A DNA stretch of 64,000 nucleotides from Burkholderiaceae bacterium (GTDB lineage: Bacteria > Pseudomonadota > Gammaproteobacteria > Burkholderiales > Burkholderiaceae_C): contig JACKLM010000006.1 of the NCBI GenBank assembly GCA_024235895.1, positions 186,001 through 250,000 of the forward strand, in the 5' to 3' direction. Below, piece by piece: positions 9,683 through 18,709 of this stretch (positions are counted from its first letter, which is position 1; every line of letters begins with the position of its first letter). The position numbers and the translations under genes were made by a program. The notes beneath the pieces were generated by a model. It made no database searches. It saw only the letters and a list, made by a program, of their open reading frames with translations, and had not been told where the DNA came from.

Positions 9683-10669
9683 TCATCGCGACGCGTCGCC
9701 TCGACGCTGCACGCCGGCGCGCAGCAGATGCGCCAGCAGCGCCTGCTGCCAGGGATCGGAAGTGTCACAGTCGCTGAAGGCCACGCCGCATCGTGCGGCG
9801 AAGGCGCGCAGGCGGGCCGTCGTCGCGACCTGCGCGCGCACGGCCGCCTCCTGCGCTGCCGCGCCGGGCTCGGCCGCGCGCCGCTGACCGGTCTCGGCGT
9901 CGACCAACTCGACGGTGCCGGCGGTATGCGTCGTGGGCAGCGTGACCGCGGCTGCGTCGCGCAACTGCAGCGCGTGCAGCGTGCGGCAGCGCGGGCGCAG
10001 CGCCGCCAGCGCCGCGCGCATCTCGTCGGCAGCGAGGAAATCGCTGATGACGAGCACCGACCCGCCACCCGGCAGCAGCGCCGCGCAGGCCGCGAGCTCG
10101 GAGCGCTCGCCGTGCGGCGCCGGCCGCAGCGCTGCCAGCGTGCGCGCGATCGCCGCGTAGTGCGGCGCGCCGCGGCCACCCGGCACGCGGGCAAGCACGC
10201 GCGCGCCGAAGACCACCAAGCCGATGCGATGGCCGAGATGCAGCAGCGCGTAGGCCATCGCTGCCGTCAGCCGCGCCGCCGCACGCCACGCGCTGCCGTC
10301 GCCGACCGCCATCGACGAGCTGGCGTCGACCAGCAAGGTCCAGTCGCCGACCGACTCGGACTCGTGGCGGCGCACGATCGGCTTGCGGGCGCGCGCGCTC
10401 AGGCGCCAGTCGATGTGGCGGACCTCGTCGCCGGGGACGTAGTCGCGGTGGTCCAGCGTCTGCAAGCCGACGCCGGGTCGGCGCGAGATCGCGCGCGCGC
10501 CCTGCAGCCGCGGCACGCGCTCGACGAGCAGGTGCGCGGCGGCGTGCGCGAAGGCGCGCAGCTCGGCTTCGGCGGGGAATATCACCGCAGCCGCGTCGCC
10601 GGCACGGTCGTGCGTCGCCGGCACCGGCAGCCCGCGGGCGCGTCGCGGCCTCAGGTTCGCGAGCGCCAT
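9683..10669 (-). CDS. DUF58 domain-containing protein
   Basis: A 328-residue soluble protein of the DUF58 family. The family signature is clear: DYVPGDEVRHIDWRLSARAR near 76-96, followed by PIVRRHESES. A VWA core follows with LLVDASSSM near 109-117, which retains the metal-binding D-x-S-x-S. It also has LVVFGARV and SVLVISDFLAADEM. The ATG at 10669 overlaps the moxR stop by 19 bases, which suggests translational coupling. DUF58 proteins are almost always encoded next to MoxR ATPases and are thought to be their adaptors or substrates. Confidence 0.85.
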   Translation of the reverse strand: MALANLRPRRARGLPVPATHDRAGDAAAVIFPAEAELRAFAHAAAHLLVERVPRLQGARAISRRPGVGLQTLDHRDYVPGDEVRHIDWRLSARARKPIVRRHESESVGDWTLLVDASSSMAVGDGSAWRAAARLTAAMAYALLHLGHRIGLVVFGARVLARVPGGRGAPHYAAIARTLAALRPAPHGERSELAACAALLPGGGSVLVISDFLAADEMRAALAALRPRCRTLHALQLRDAAAVTLPTTHTAGTVELVDAETGQRRAAEPGAAAQEAAVRAQVATTARLRAFAARCGVAFSDCDTSDPWQQALLAHLLRAGVQRRGDASR

Positions 10670-11685
10670 GCGCGCAGCACCTCGGCGAGCAGGGCGTCGA
10701 CGGACATGCCGTCGAGTTCGCTTTCCAGCCGCAGCAGCACGCGGTGGCGCAGCACCGGCGGCGCCACCGCGGCCAGGTCGTCGATGTCGACGTGCACGCG
10801 CCCGGCCATCAGCGCGCGTACGCGCGCCGCCCGCACCAGCGACTGCAGCGCGCGCGGGCTGGCACCGTAGCGGATGTGCCGGCGCGGGTCGTCGGCCGCG
10901 GCGGCATCGACAGGCTGGGTCGCGACGACCAGGTCCACCGCCGCATCCTTGCACCGTTGCGCGAGCAGCACCTGGCGCGCCAGCGCGGCGATCCGCTGCA
11001 CCCCGGCGGCGTCGGTCAGCGGCGCGACGGTGTCGGCCGGCTCCTCGTCGAGCGAGACCTCGAGCACCGCGCGCAGCGCATCGCGTGCCGGGAAGGGCAT
11101 CAGCAGCTTGAACATGAAGCGGTCGAGCTGCGCCTCGGGCAAGGGGTAGGTGCCCTCGAGCTCGATCGGATTCTGCGTCGCGATCACCGTGAACGGGCTG
11201 GGCAAGGGATGGGCCACGCCGGCGTGCGTCACCTGGCGCTCCTGCATCGCCTCCAGCAGCGCCGCCTGCGTGCGCGGCGTGGCGCGGTTGACCTCGTCGA
11301 CCAGCACCAGCTCGGCGAAGACCGGCCCGCGGCGGAACTCGAAGCCCGACGCGCCGCCGGGGGCACTGAGCAGGATCTCGGCGCCGGTGACATCGGCCGG
11401 CATCAGGTCCGGGGTGCACTGCACGCGCGCCCAGCGCAGTCCGAGCGCACCGGCCAGCGCCTTGACCAGGTGCGTCTTGCCCAGTCCCGGCAAGCCCTCG
11501 ATCAGCACGTGGCCGCCGGCGAAGACCGCGGTGACGAGCTGCGCGACCAGCTCGTCTTGGCCGACGACGATGCGCGCGAGCAGCGACTGCAACGTAGCGA
11601 GCGTGTGCTGCGCGCGATCGAAGTCGGCGTCGGCCGGTGTCGGGAACGCCGCCGAGGCCGTCGCTTGGGCGGGCGGCGCGTTCAT
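10651..11685 (-). CDS. MoxR-family AAA+ ATPase
   Basis: A 344-residue AAA+ ATPase. After a disordered Ala/Pro-rich start, it has Walker A GLPGLGKT at 64-71, Walker B LVLVDEVNRATP near 125-136, a sensor region ATQNPIELEGTYPLPEAQLDRF near 170-192 and a C-terminal lid with RYGASPRALQSLV near 270-282. MoxR ATPases act as chaperones for maturation or metal insertion in partner proteins, often through VWA-domain proteins like those encoded downstream. The start overlaps the preceding stop as ATGA, and the 3' end overlaps the DUF58 gene. What this complex matures is unknown. The toroid, radical SAM and YdjY proteins in the same transcription unit are candidates by context only. Confidence 0.92.
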   Translation of the reverse strand: MNAPPAQATASAAFPTPADADFDRAQHTLATLQSLLARIVVGQDELVAQLVTAVFAGGHVLIEGLPGLGKTHLVKALAGALGLRWARVQCTPDLMPADVTGAEILLSAPGGASGFEFRRGPVFAELVLVDEVNRATPRTQAALLEAMQERQVTHAGVAHPLPSPFTVIATQNPIELEGTYPLPEAQLDRFMFKLLMPFPARDALRAVLEVSLDEEPADTVAPLTDAAGVQRIAALARQVLLAQRCKDAAVDLVVATQPVDAAAADDPRRHIRYGASPRALQSLVRAARVRALMAGRVHVDIDDLAAVAPPVLRHRVLLRLESELDGMSVDALLAEVLRAWRSRT

Positions 11686-12881
11686 CGCGCCAACCCCAGG
11701 GCGCGCGCCCAGGCACGGACATAGTGCGTTTCGGCAGGTGTCATGCGGTTCTCGGCGAAGGCGGGTGGGGCCGCGGCAGGCGGTGCGGCCGGCGCGGCGG
11801 CCGGCGCCGACATCGGGGACGCCGACGTGTCCAGATGCTCGCCAGCCTCGTCGGACGCCTGCATGCCGCCGGCCTCGGTGGCCCGCGGCCCAAGGCGCGA
11901 TCTTTGCACGACCAGCGGCCCCGGCAGCGCGCGGGAAACGCCAACGACGGCACGGTCGTCGGCGCTGCGGCCAGCCTCCACGCCCGCCGCGCCTGGCAGG
12001 CCCGATGCAGCAGGTGGGGGCGTCGATGCGAGATCGGTCGCCGCGGGCAGGCCGCGCGCCCTTTGCGCGGCGGCCTGCGCCGGATCGCCGGGCCGCGACG
12101 GCGCCGTGGCGTCCGCGGCGCGATCGGCGCGTGGCGGATCTTGGGATGACGCGGCGCCGGGCCCGGTGCGGGACGCGGTGGGATTGTCACCGGGCGGTCC
12201 GCTGCGGGCGAGCCCGCGCGCGGCGCGCGTGATCTCGTCGAGCGACCGGTCCGGCCGCAAAGTCACCAGCGGTGACGCCGCGTCGCGGTCGGGGGACTCT
12301 GGCAGCTGGACCCTACGCCCGGGCTCGGCCGACGCGGCAGCGGGAGCCGGGCTCGTCATTCGCCCCGGCAAGGCCAGCAGCACCGCCGCCAGCAAGCCCG
12401 CGACGCCCAGCGTCGCCAGAGGACGTGCCAGTGGCACCTGCGCCGGCAGGCCGGCCAGGCGTTGCAGGCTGTGCGGCACACGGGCCGCGGCCCAGCCCTG
12501 CAACCGCGTGCAGGCCGGCGTGACCCTTGCGGACACGCGCTGCTCGAGCAGCGTCTCGTAGGCCGAGGCGCCGTCCAGCCGGCGGTCGGCCCAGCGCGCG
12601 CATTCGGCGTCCCGGTCGTGACGCAGCAGCGCGGTGCCCGCCCACAGCGTCCACCCGATCGCGACCGCCGCCGCGACGCCGGCGACAGGCAGCGGGTACA
12701 GCGCCAGATGCACGGCGGCGGCCAGCGTCAGCAGCAGCGCCGTCACCCAGCAACCGCGGCGGATCGCATCGCGCAAGCGCTCGCGGCGCAGGCGCCGACG
12801 TACGGCGGCGATCAGCGTGTCGAGCTCGGGCGTGCTCACGGGACTGGCCGCGCCGCGCGCTGCGGCATGTCGCATCCGCAT
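11682..12881 (-). CDS. Hypothetical membrane protein (DUF4175-like region)
   Basis: A 399-residue protein not recognised with confidence. The N-terminus has ELDTLIAAVRRRLRRERLRDAIRRG followed by two membrane helices, near residues 45-62 and 65-85, and a third near 155-175. This resembles the N-terminal part of DUF4175-type membrane proteins. The remaining 200 residues are Ala/Pro/Gly-rich and probably disordered, with a short basic end, HYVRAWARALGLAR. ATG 12881 is used; a GTG at 12839 (VSTPELDTLI) is the main alternative. The gene lies 3 bp after one neighbour and overlaps moxR by 4 bp, so it belongs to the MoxR/VWA module. Confidence 0.62.
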   Translation of the reverse strand: MRMRHAAARGAASPVSTPELDTLIAAVRRRLRRERLRDAIRRGCWVTALLLTLAAAVHLALYPLPVAGVAAAVAIGWTLWAGTALLRHDRDAECARWADRRLDGASAYETLLEQRVSARVTPACTRLQGWAAARVPHSLQRLAGLPAQVPLARPLATLGVAGLLAAVLLALPGRMTSPAPAAASAEPGRRVQLPESPDRDAASPLVTLRPDRSLDEITRAARGLARSGPPGDNPTASRTGPGAASSQDPPRADRAADATAPSRPGDPAQAAAQRARGLPAATDLASTPPPAASGLPGAAGVEAGRSADDRAVVGVSRALPGPLVVQRSRLGPRATEAGGMQASDEAGEHLDTSASPMSAPAAAPAAPPAAAPPAFAENRMTPAETHYVRAWARALGLAR

Positions 12882-12884
12882 GGG

Positions 12885-13409
12885 TCAACGCGGCCAGGGG
12901 CCGAGACCCGTACCGCCGGTCCATAGCGCGGCCGCCAACGCGATCGCGATCAGTGTCGAACCGGCGTCGGCGTGTGCGGGGCGGGGCAGCGCGCGGCGCA
13001 GGCCGGCGCCGGCCAGCGGCAGGGCGATCGCGGCGCCGACCAGCAGGCCTTCGGCGCGAAGCAGCGTCGACGCCGGCACGCTGCTGGCCGACCACGCGAG
13101 CGCTGCCAGCGGCCATGCCGGCGCCAGCGCGGCGAGCCCGGCTGCGGCACCGGGCCGCCAGCCGCAGAATGCCCCGACGCGCGGCGCCAGCAGCGCGAGC
13201 CCGAGCGTACGCAGCAGCCACAGGACCTGCAGCGCCACCGCCGAAAGCTGCGCCGTATCGGCCCCCTGCGCCAGCGCCAGCCGCGTGCCGCCCAGCCACC
13301 ACAGCGCGACCGGCAGCGTGGCGATCATCCCGGCGGCGATTGCCAGGCGCAGCCCGGTGCGGCTCAGCGACGCGCCGCCCGGCGGGGCGGCATGCGCGGC
13401 CGGTCTCAT
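12885..13409 (-). CDS. Hypothetical four-to-five-helix membrane protein
   Basis: A 174-residue very hydrophobic protein with helices near residues 20-42, 55-72, 80-105, 108-128 and 145-165. No family signature was recognised. The ATG at 13409 overlaps the stop of the upstream gene (ATGA), and the stop lies 3 bp from the next start, so it is translationally coupled on both sides. It is most likely an inner-membrane component of the MoxR/VWA cluster. Confidence 0.6.
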   Translation of the reverse strand: MRPAAHAAPPGGASLSRTGLRLAIAAGMIATLPVALWWLGGTRLALAQGADTAQLSAVALQVLWLLRTLGLALLAPRVGAFCGWRPGAAAGLAALAPAWPLAALAWSASSVPASTLLRAEGLLVGAAIALPLAGAGLRRALPRPAHADAGSTLIAIALAAALWTGGTGLGPWPR

Positions 13410-15058
13410 CGCGCGTCCGCCTGGACGAGCAGCCAGCCGCTGGCATCGGCGGGCAAGCCGTCGACGCCGCCGAGCTCGAGCGCCCACAGCGCCGCCGCCC
13501 CGCCGGGGGCGATGCGGGCCAGCGCGAGACGTTCGACGGCGTCGCGCGGCGCGCGCCCCGGCGCGAGCGTCGTGGCCGCGTCGGCCGCAAGCGCCGGCAT
13601 CTCATGGACCTGCCCGGCGGCGACGACACGCCCCGGCGGCAGCCCGCGCGCACCGGTGTTGCGCACCCGCGGCCCGCCGTCGCGACCGGGATCGACCGCG
13701 AGCGCACGTGCCAGCGGGAATCGGCCTTCGTAGCAAAGCGCCGTGCGGTGGAAGAGCCGGGTGTCGAAGCTTGCCGCGGTCGCCATCGCACCGGTGCCGA
13801 CGCCGATCGGCACCGGCGCGCCGGGGTCCCCGACCGTTGCGACGCCCGTGTCCGCGCGCGCCGCGCCCAGCACCAATCGGAGCGGGGTCCCGGCGTCGCA
13901 GCCGCGCACCGACGGCGCGAGCTGGCGCGGCAGCGGCACCTGCAGCGGTCCGCGCGCACTGCCGGCGACGCGCTGCCAGGCCTGGTAGCGCGCGACCCCG
14001 GACCCGGCATCGGCCTCGCCCCAGACGACGAGCTGCGACAGCGGTGGCAGCGCGCGCGGCAGCCCCAGCAAGGCGCCGGCGGAGGCGGCGGCGACCGTCA
14101 GGACCACCGGCAGCGCGGGTGCGAAGACCGCGGCCAGCGCCAGTGCGGCCGCGGCGACCGCGAGCGCGGCGGCGAGTCCCTGCCAGCGCGTCGGGTCTGC
14201 CGGCGCGAGGGCTTCCAGCGTCGTCGCCGGCAGTGCCGCCGGCAGCTTCGTGCCGAGTGCCGCGTCGAGGGCGGCGCCGGCCTCGGCCACCGACTTCCCG
14301 AAGACCAGCGACGCGCCGTCGCATCCCGCGGCATCGCGCAGCATCCGTCGCAGGGTTTCGTCGGCGCCGACGAAGCCGATGCGGCCGCATCCGGCGGCGT
14401 GGCCGAGAAGGGCCTCGAGCTGTGCCGGCCGCAGCGCGGCCAGCGTCGTCGCATCGACGAGCAGGGCATCGACGCTGCCGAAGGCCTTCGCGTGCTGCGG
14501 CAGGTCGGCAGCGCCGACCGCGATCGTGTGGAAACCCGGCAAGGCCGGCGTGGCGGACGGGCCGTCGGCCGAGTCGCCTCCTGGCGTGCTTACGGTGCCG
14601 AGGCCGCCCTCGTCGCGGCCGGTCGCCGCCAGCGCGACCGCGAGCAGCGGCGACTCCGACCAGGATACAGCCAGCTCGCGTCGCAGCGGCTCGCTGCCCG
14701 GCATGCGCAGCCCGACCACGATCTGCCGCGCCGCCGGCACCGGCAGCCGCAGCCTCAGCGGCTCGCCCGGCATGAGGTCGACTGCGGCGCGCAGGGTCTG
14801 GGCGCCGGCAACGAGCTCCAGCGTCGCACCCTTCGCGCTGCCGCCGACGATGCGCAGATCGACTTCGGTCGTGCGGCCGGGCCGCGACCAGCCCTTCCAC
14901 GCCGGATCGGCGGCCAGCGACATGGCTGCCGTCTCGGCGCGCACCGCAGCAGGCTGCAGCGCGAACGCCGCGGCTAGTACCAGCGCGGCCGCGACCGCAT
15001 GCCCCGTGCCGGCGCCGCGTGCGCCCGCGGCGCGTCGGCGCGGCCGGGTCGCGGTCAC
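13406..15058 (-). CDS. Hypothetical exported/membrane protein of the MoxR cluster
   Basis: A 550-residue protein starting at a GTG that overlaps the toroid gene stop (GTGA). It has an N-terminal signal or anchor helix (AVAAALVLAAAFALQPAAVRAE, residues 20-42) and a beta-rich periplasmic region. A Rossmann-like segment (SVDALLVDATTLAALRPAQLEALLGHA, near 190-220) recalls the glutamine-amidotransferase-like segment of the VWA protein. Two adjacent membrane helices lie near 298-340, and a second beta-rich region with two cysteines ends the protein. I do not recognise a named family. Its place between the toroid and MoxR genes makes it a likely structural part of the same apparatus. Confidence 0.58.
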   Translation of the reverse strand: MTATRPRRRAAGARGAGTGHAVAAALVLAAAFALQPAAVRAETAAMSLAADPAWKGWSRPGRTTEVDLRIVGGSAKGATLELVAGAQTLRAAVDLMPGEPLRLRLPVPAARQIVVGLRMPGSEPLRRELAVSWSESPLLAVALAATGRDEGGLGTVSTPGGDSADGPSATPALPGFHTIAVGAADLPQHAKAFGSVDALLVDATTLAALRPAQLEALLGHAAGCGRIGFVGADETLRRMLRDAAGCDGASLVFGKSVAEAGAALDAALGTKLPAALPATTLEALAPADPTRWQGLAAALAVAAAALALAAVFAPALPVVLTVAAASAGALLGLPRALPPLSQLVVWGEADAGSGVARYQAWQRVAGSARGPLQVPLPRQLAPSVRGCDAGTPLRLVLGAARADTGVATVGDPGAPVPIGVGTGAMATAASFDTRLFHRTALCYEGRFPLARALAVDPGRDGGPRVRNTGARGLPPGRVVAAGQVHEMPALAADAATTLAPGRAPRDAVERLALARIAPGGAAALWALELGGVDGLPADASGWLLVQADAR

Positions 15059-16176
15059 CGGATCACGTGTTCCAGCGCGATCGCCGACCACGCCGTCACC
15101 AGCTCGGGCCGGCTCTCCATCCAGGCGCCGGACTCGGTGTTGCGCCAGCTGCCGTCGGGCGCCTGCAGCGAGATCAGCTTGGCCGCCATCTCGTTGCGCC
15201 AGTTGCGGCGCTGGCCCTGGCCGTCGACGAAGCTGTCCTCGCCCATCGCGTAGAGCACCTTGGCCAGCGCGTTGTAGTAGTAGAACAGGCCGTGCTTCTT
15301 GCCGGTGCCGGGGTTGGTGTCGAGCGTGAAGTTGGCCGTCATCCACTTGAACGCAGCCTGCACGCGCGGGTCGTTCCGGTCGGCGCCGGCGAACAGCAGG
15401 CTCAGCAGCCCGGCGGCGGTCATCCCGCCATAGGACTGGGTGCCGTTCTCGTACTCGGGCGGGTTGTAGCCGGGGCGGTAGGCGAAGCCACCGTCGTTGC
15501 CGGCCCAGGGCTGGTCGTTGCTTTCGCTCCGGTTCTGCGAGCGGCTGATGAAGGTCAGCGCCTTCTGCCAGACCGGATCCTTGGGGTCGGTCGCGGTGGC
15601 CTTGAGCCCCTCCAGCGACATGTACAGGTTGGACAGGTCCGGCCGCTCGCCGCCGCCGTAGCCGATGCCGCCGAAGAAGTGGTGGTCGGGCTTGTAGCCC
15701 TCGTCCTCGTCGACCTGGTGGCCGATCAGGAAGCGGCGCGCGTTGGCGATGACCTCGTCGTACTTCGGGTTTCGGGTCGCCGCCAGCGCCGTGATCGCGA
15801 CCGCGGTGTTGTACGCCGTCCCCTGCAGCGACGCGCTGATCCCGCCGTCGGGCCGGACCTTCGAGAGGATGAACTCGACCTGGCGCGTGATGAACGGGCC
15901 GTCGGTCTCGTTGTACGCCTCGGGGCTCTCCAGGAAGGCGCGCAGGGCCAGCGCGGTGACGCCGACCGAGCCCAGCAGCGAGCCGTCCGGGGCCTGCTTG
16001 CCGCGCAGGTAGTGCAGCCCGCCGGCGATCGCGCGCTTGGTCGGGAACGCGAGCTTGGGGTCCAGGCGCGGCTCGGCGGCGTGCGCAGGCGAGGCCAGCA
16101 GCGCCAGCGGCGAAGCGGCTACGCCGGCAAGTGCCGGCATCGCGGACAGGGACAGGACATGGCGGCGGGTCGTCAT
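15055..16176 (-). CDS. Exported prenyltransferase/squalene-oxidase-repeat (alpha/alpha-toroid) protein
   Basis: A 373-residue protein with a possible Tat signal: MTTRRHVLSLSAMPALAGVA, then a hydrophobic stretch and an AHA-A cleavage site near 33. The mature part is built of toroid repeats, each a helix pair around G-x-x-A/D-x-x-x-N/T-x-x-A-x-x-A-L. Examples are AYNTAVAITALAATRNPKYDEV, RPDLSNLYMSLEGLKA, SYGGMTAAGLLSLLFAGADR, and YYYNALAKVLYAMGE near the end. No DxDD cyclase motif is present, so terpene cyclisation is not supported. It may be a binding or hydrolytic toroid. Both ends overlap neighbours (ATGA at the start, GTGA at the end). It shares the fold with the dockerin-tagged toroid proteins at 25-33 kb. 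Confidence 0.8.
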   Translation of the reverse strand: MTTRRHVLSLSAMPALAGVAASPLALLASPAHAAEPRLDPKLAFPTKRAIAGGLHYLRGKQAPDGSLLGSVGVTALALRAFLESPEAYNETDGPFITRQVEFILSKVRPDGGISASLQGTAYNTAVAITALAATRNPKYDEVIANARRFLIGHQVDEDEGYKPDHHFFGGIGYGGGERPDLSNLYMSLEGLKATATDPKDPVWQKALTFISRSQNRSESNDQPWAGNDGGFAYRPGYNPPEYENGTQSYGGMTAAGLLSLLFAGADRNDPRVQAAFKWMTANFTLDTNPGTGKKHGLFYYYNALAKVLYAMGEDSFVDGQGQRRNWRNEMAAKLISLQAPDGSWRNTESGAWMESRPELVTAWSAIALEHVIR

Positions 16177-16889
16177 CGTCGGGGCTCCTCTTCGGGTAGG
16201 ACGAATGGGGAAGTGTCGCGCCGCGGCCGCGCGACGAACGCCAGCAGCACGACGGCGACGGCGAGCCAGGCGGCAGCCAGCCACGCCGGGTCGAGGTCGT
16301 CGAACTGCATCGACGCAAGCGCACTGTGCGCGTAAAACCAGTCGTTGCGCGGCAGGTCGTTGCCGGCCGCCGCGGCCAGGTGCATCAGCGGGCTGATCGC
16401 GACGGCCGCGTCGTCGGCCCAGGGATGCTGCGCCGACGCGAGCTGGGCGAAGGGGCCGAGCCACAAGGGCAGGGCGGCCACCAAGGCCAGCATGAGCGTG
16501 ACCGCGCCGCCGGCGATCGCCGTGCGGGCCGTCGGCGTGCCACCGAAGACCCGTTCCAGCAGCGCCGCCGCCGCATGGGTGGCGACCAGCATCGCGCCGA
16601 GCATCCCGGCCACGGCCAGGGAACGTGGGGCCGGCAGCGCCGCCGGCGCCGCGAGCAACAGCACGCCAGCCACCGCCGCTGCGCAGCCCGCCGACCATGC
16701 CAGCACACGCCGCACGCTGCCCGCGCTCGAGGACGCGGTGCCTGGCCACAACAGCGGTGCCAGCAGCGCCGCCAGCGCGGCGACCAGCACCGGCCAGGCG
16801 GACGGCACCATGATCCCGCCCGCGCGCGCCACCACCGCCCATCCGGCCAGCGCGCAGGCCAGCGCCAGCAGCATCCCGCGCAGCAGCAT
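16173..16889 (-). CDS. Hypothetical polytopic membrane protein
   Basis: A 238-residue hydrophobic protein starting MLLRGMLLALACALAGWAVV. Helices are visible near 4-22, 30-50, 62-82, 87-108, 118-142 and 200-220. The loop between the last two helices contains HPWADDAAVAISPLMHLAAAAGNDLPRN, with His and Asp residues that could face the periplasm. The short C-terminal tail is charged. No family was recognised. It starts 2 bp after the YdjY-domain gene and overlaps the toroid gene, so it may anchor the exported partners to the membrane. Confidence 0.6.
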   Translation of the reverse strand: MLLRGMLLALACALAGWAVVARAGGIMVPSAWPVLVAALAALLAPLLWPGTASSSAGSVRRVLAWSAGCAAAVAGVLLLAAPAALPAPRSLAVAGMLGAMLVATHAAAALLERVFGGTPTARTAIAGGAVTLMLALVAALPLWLGPFAQLASAQHPWADDAAVAISPLMHLAAAAGNDLPRNDWFYAHSALASMQFDDLDPAWLAAAWLAVAVVLLAFVARPRRDTSPFVLPEEEPRR

Positions 16890-16891
16890 CG

Positions 16892-17629
16892 TCAACGCGG
16901 TGCGGGCGCAGCGGCCGGCAGCGCCTGCACGATGAGCTCGATCGGCGACCCTTTGGGCGGCAGCATCGCGTGACCGCGCACCGAACCGTAGGCGCCGATG
17001 CCGATCGGCGTGGCGGACTCGATCACGCTGTTGCTGTCGTGGATGAAGCCGATCAGCGTGCCGGTCTCTTCGGTCGTGAAGCGGCCGGCCTGATCGGACG
17101 CCGGGGCGCCGATGTAGACCCACTCGATCTTGTCCGCGGCGACGCCAGCGTCGTCGTTGAGCAGTGCCTGTGCCGCAGCGACCTCGCGTCGGCTGGCTCC
17201 GTCGCCCCAGGCGATCGAGACGCGCACGCGCGGACCCTCGAGGCGCCGCCCGCGCTCGCGGCCCATCCAGGGGTCCGCAAAGGAAGGTCGCTCGAGCCCG
17301 ATCAGGATGCACGCGAGGTTGAACGCGGTCCCGCGCACGTCGAGTTCGAACAGCGCCTCGTAGGCCTTCATGCCCTCGGGTGCGGTGGCGAGGTACTCGA
17401 GCGGCTCGCCCAATGCGTGCACCCGCCCGGGTACGGTGAAGCGGCGCGCCGCCTTGTCGACGACGATGCGGCCGATCTGGAATCGGTCGCCGCCCAGAGG
17501 TTTCATCTCCAGCGCCGGCGCTGCCCCGGCTGCCGGCGCCTGCGCCGCGGGTGCCGCCGGGGTCTGTGCCGAGGCAGCGAGGGCGAAGGCGAACGCGACC
17601 GCGCCGATCGCCAGCCGGGTGCGCTTCAT
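16892..17629 (-). CDS. YdjY domain-containing exported protein
   Basis: A 245-residue protein with a Sec signal (MKRTRLAIGAVAFAFALAASAQ, cleavage near 22) and an Ala/Pro linker. The remaining part has RIVVDKAARRFTVPGRVHAL, PLEYLATAPEGMKAYEALFEL and ACILIGLERP. This is the YdjY pattern: a protein of unknown function with K-x-H-E/A-Y-E-S/A-L-like and L-x-A-L-I-L-I-G motifs. YdjY proteins are often encoded near iron-sulfur or electron-transfer genes. The neighbours here are a methyltransferase (ATGA overlap upstream) and a membrane protein. A periplasmic role is inferred from the signal peptide. Confidence 0.75.
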   Translation of the reverse strand: MKRTRLAIGAVAFAFALAASAQTPAAPAAQAPAAGAAPALEMKPLGGDRFQIGRIVVDKAARRFTVPGRVHALGEPLEYLATAPEGMKAYEALFELDVRGTAFNLACILIGLERPSFADPWMGRERGRRLEGPRVRVSIAWGDGASRREVAAAQALLNDDAGVAADKIEWVYIGAPASDQAGRFTTEETGTLIGFIHDSNSVIESATPIGIGAYGSVRGHAMLPPKGSPIELIVQALPAAAPAPR

Positions 17630-18639
17630 GATGCCCGTACCCCCGTGACGACCCGATGCGGCATCGGCGGCGGCAGCGGCTGCACCTGCGTGCCGCGCAG
17701 CCCGGCGTCCTCCATCCAGCGCCGCACGTCGGCGTCGGCGTGGACCCCGCCGTCGGGTGCGGTCAGCATCATGTTCAGCCCGAACAGCGCCGCGAAGGCC
17801 GGCGTGGCGCCGCCCTCGTCGGTGAAGACGTCGCTGACGACGAGCATGCCGCCCGGCGCCAGGCAGGCCGTGGCGCGCGCGATCAGGTCGCGGCAGGCCG
17901 CAGGGGTCTCGCGGTGGAACATGCCCGACATCAGCACCACGTCGTGGCCGTGGCCGAAGTCGGCGCTGCGGTAGTCGCCGTCGCGCACCGCGACGCGGTC
18001 GGCGGCGCCGGCCTCGGCGACGAGCTCGCGCGCCACCGCGGCCACGCCGGGCAGCTCGACGACCTCGGCGCGCAGCCCGGGGAAACGCGCGGTCAGCAGC
18101 ACCGAATAGGTGCCGGGGCCGCCTCCGACATCCAGCATCGACCGCCGCCCCGCGAGGTCGAGCACGCCGACCAGCGCGCGCGCGATCCCCTGCGCGCGCT
18201 CGTGCATCGCGACGACGAAGGCGCGCGTGCGCGCCGGGTCGTCGCCGAGATAGGTCTGCGCCGCCAGCGCCGGGCGGCCGCTGCGCACCGACTGTTCCAG
18301 CTCGCCCCAGGTGGCGTAGAGCTGATCGCTGTAGCGGATCACGTTGCCCATGTAGACCGGGCTGCGGCTGACGAGAAAGGTGGCCGCTTCGGGCGTGTTG
18401 GCGAAGCGGTCGCCCTCGGGCCGCAGCAGGCCGAGTCCGGCCAGCGCCCGCATCAGCAGCGACGTTGCGCGCGCATCGAGACCGAGCGTCGCCGCCACCT
18501 CGTCCGCACCGCGCGCGCCGTCGGCCAGGGCGTCGAACAGCTTCAGGCGGGCCGCGGTCAGCAGCGCCTGGCTGTCCCAGAAGGCGGTGCTCAGCCGCAT
18601 GATCGCGCCCGGGTCGGGCCGGCCGGCCGGTACGTTCAT
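17626..18639 (-). CDS. SAM-dependent O-methyltransferase
   Basis: A 337-residue class I methyltransferase of the plant/bacterial O-methyltransferase type. An N-terminal winged-helix dimerisation region (WDSQALLTAARLKLFDALADG, then GLDARATSLLMRALAGLGLL) precedes the Rossmann domain. Motif I is MLDVGGGPGTYSVLL near 168-182, and FHRETPAACRDLI and PGGMLVVSDVF come later. The substrate is unknown; phenols, polyketides and quinone-like molecules are typical. ATG 18639 is used, and an upstream in-frame ATG at 18666 is possible. It sits 70 bp after the radical SAM gene and overlaps the YdjY gene, so the first three products may act on one small molecule or peptide. Confidence 0.85.
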   Translation of the reverse strand: MNVPAGRPDPGAIMRLSTAFWDSQALLTAARLKLFDALADGARGADEVAATLGLDARATSLLMRALAGLGLLRPEGDRFANTPEAATFLVSRSPVYMGNVIRYSDQLYATWGELEQSVRSGRPALAAQTYLGDDPARTRAFVVAMHERAQGIARALVGVLDLAGRRSMLDVGGGPGTYSVLLTARFPGLRAEVVELPGVAAVARELVAEAGAADRVAVRDGDYRSADFGHGHDVVLMSGMFHRETPAACRDLIARATACLAPGGMLVVSDVFTDEGGATPAFAALFGLNMMLTAPDGGVHADADVRRWMEDAGLRGTQVQPLPPPMPHRVVTGVRAS

Positions 18640-18709
18640 GCTCGCGCCTCGTCTGTCGTGGGCCACATCGCCCGCGAGCGTACCTTCAACGTGGAGGTCC
18701 GGTTCAGGC

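Noticed and set aside
15055..16176. Terpene/squalene-hopene cyclase function for the toroid proteins
   Set aside because: The DxDD catalytic motif and most QW motifs are missing, and signal peptides send the proteins out of the cytoplasm.
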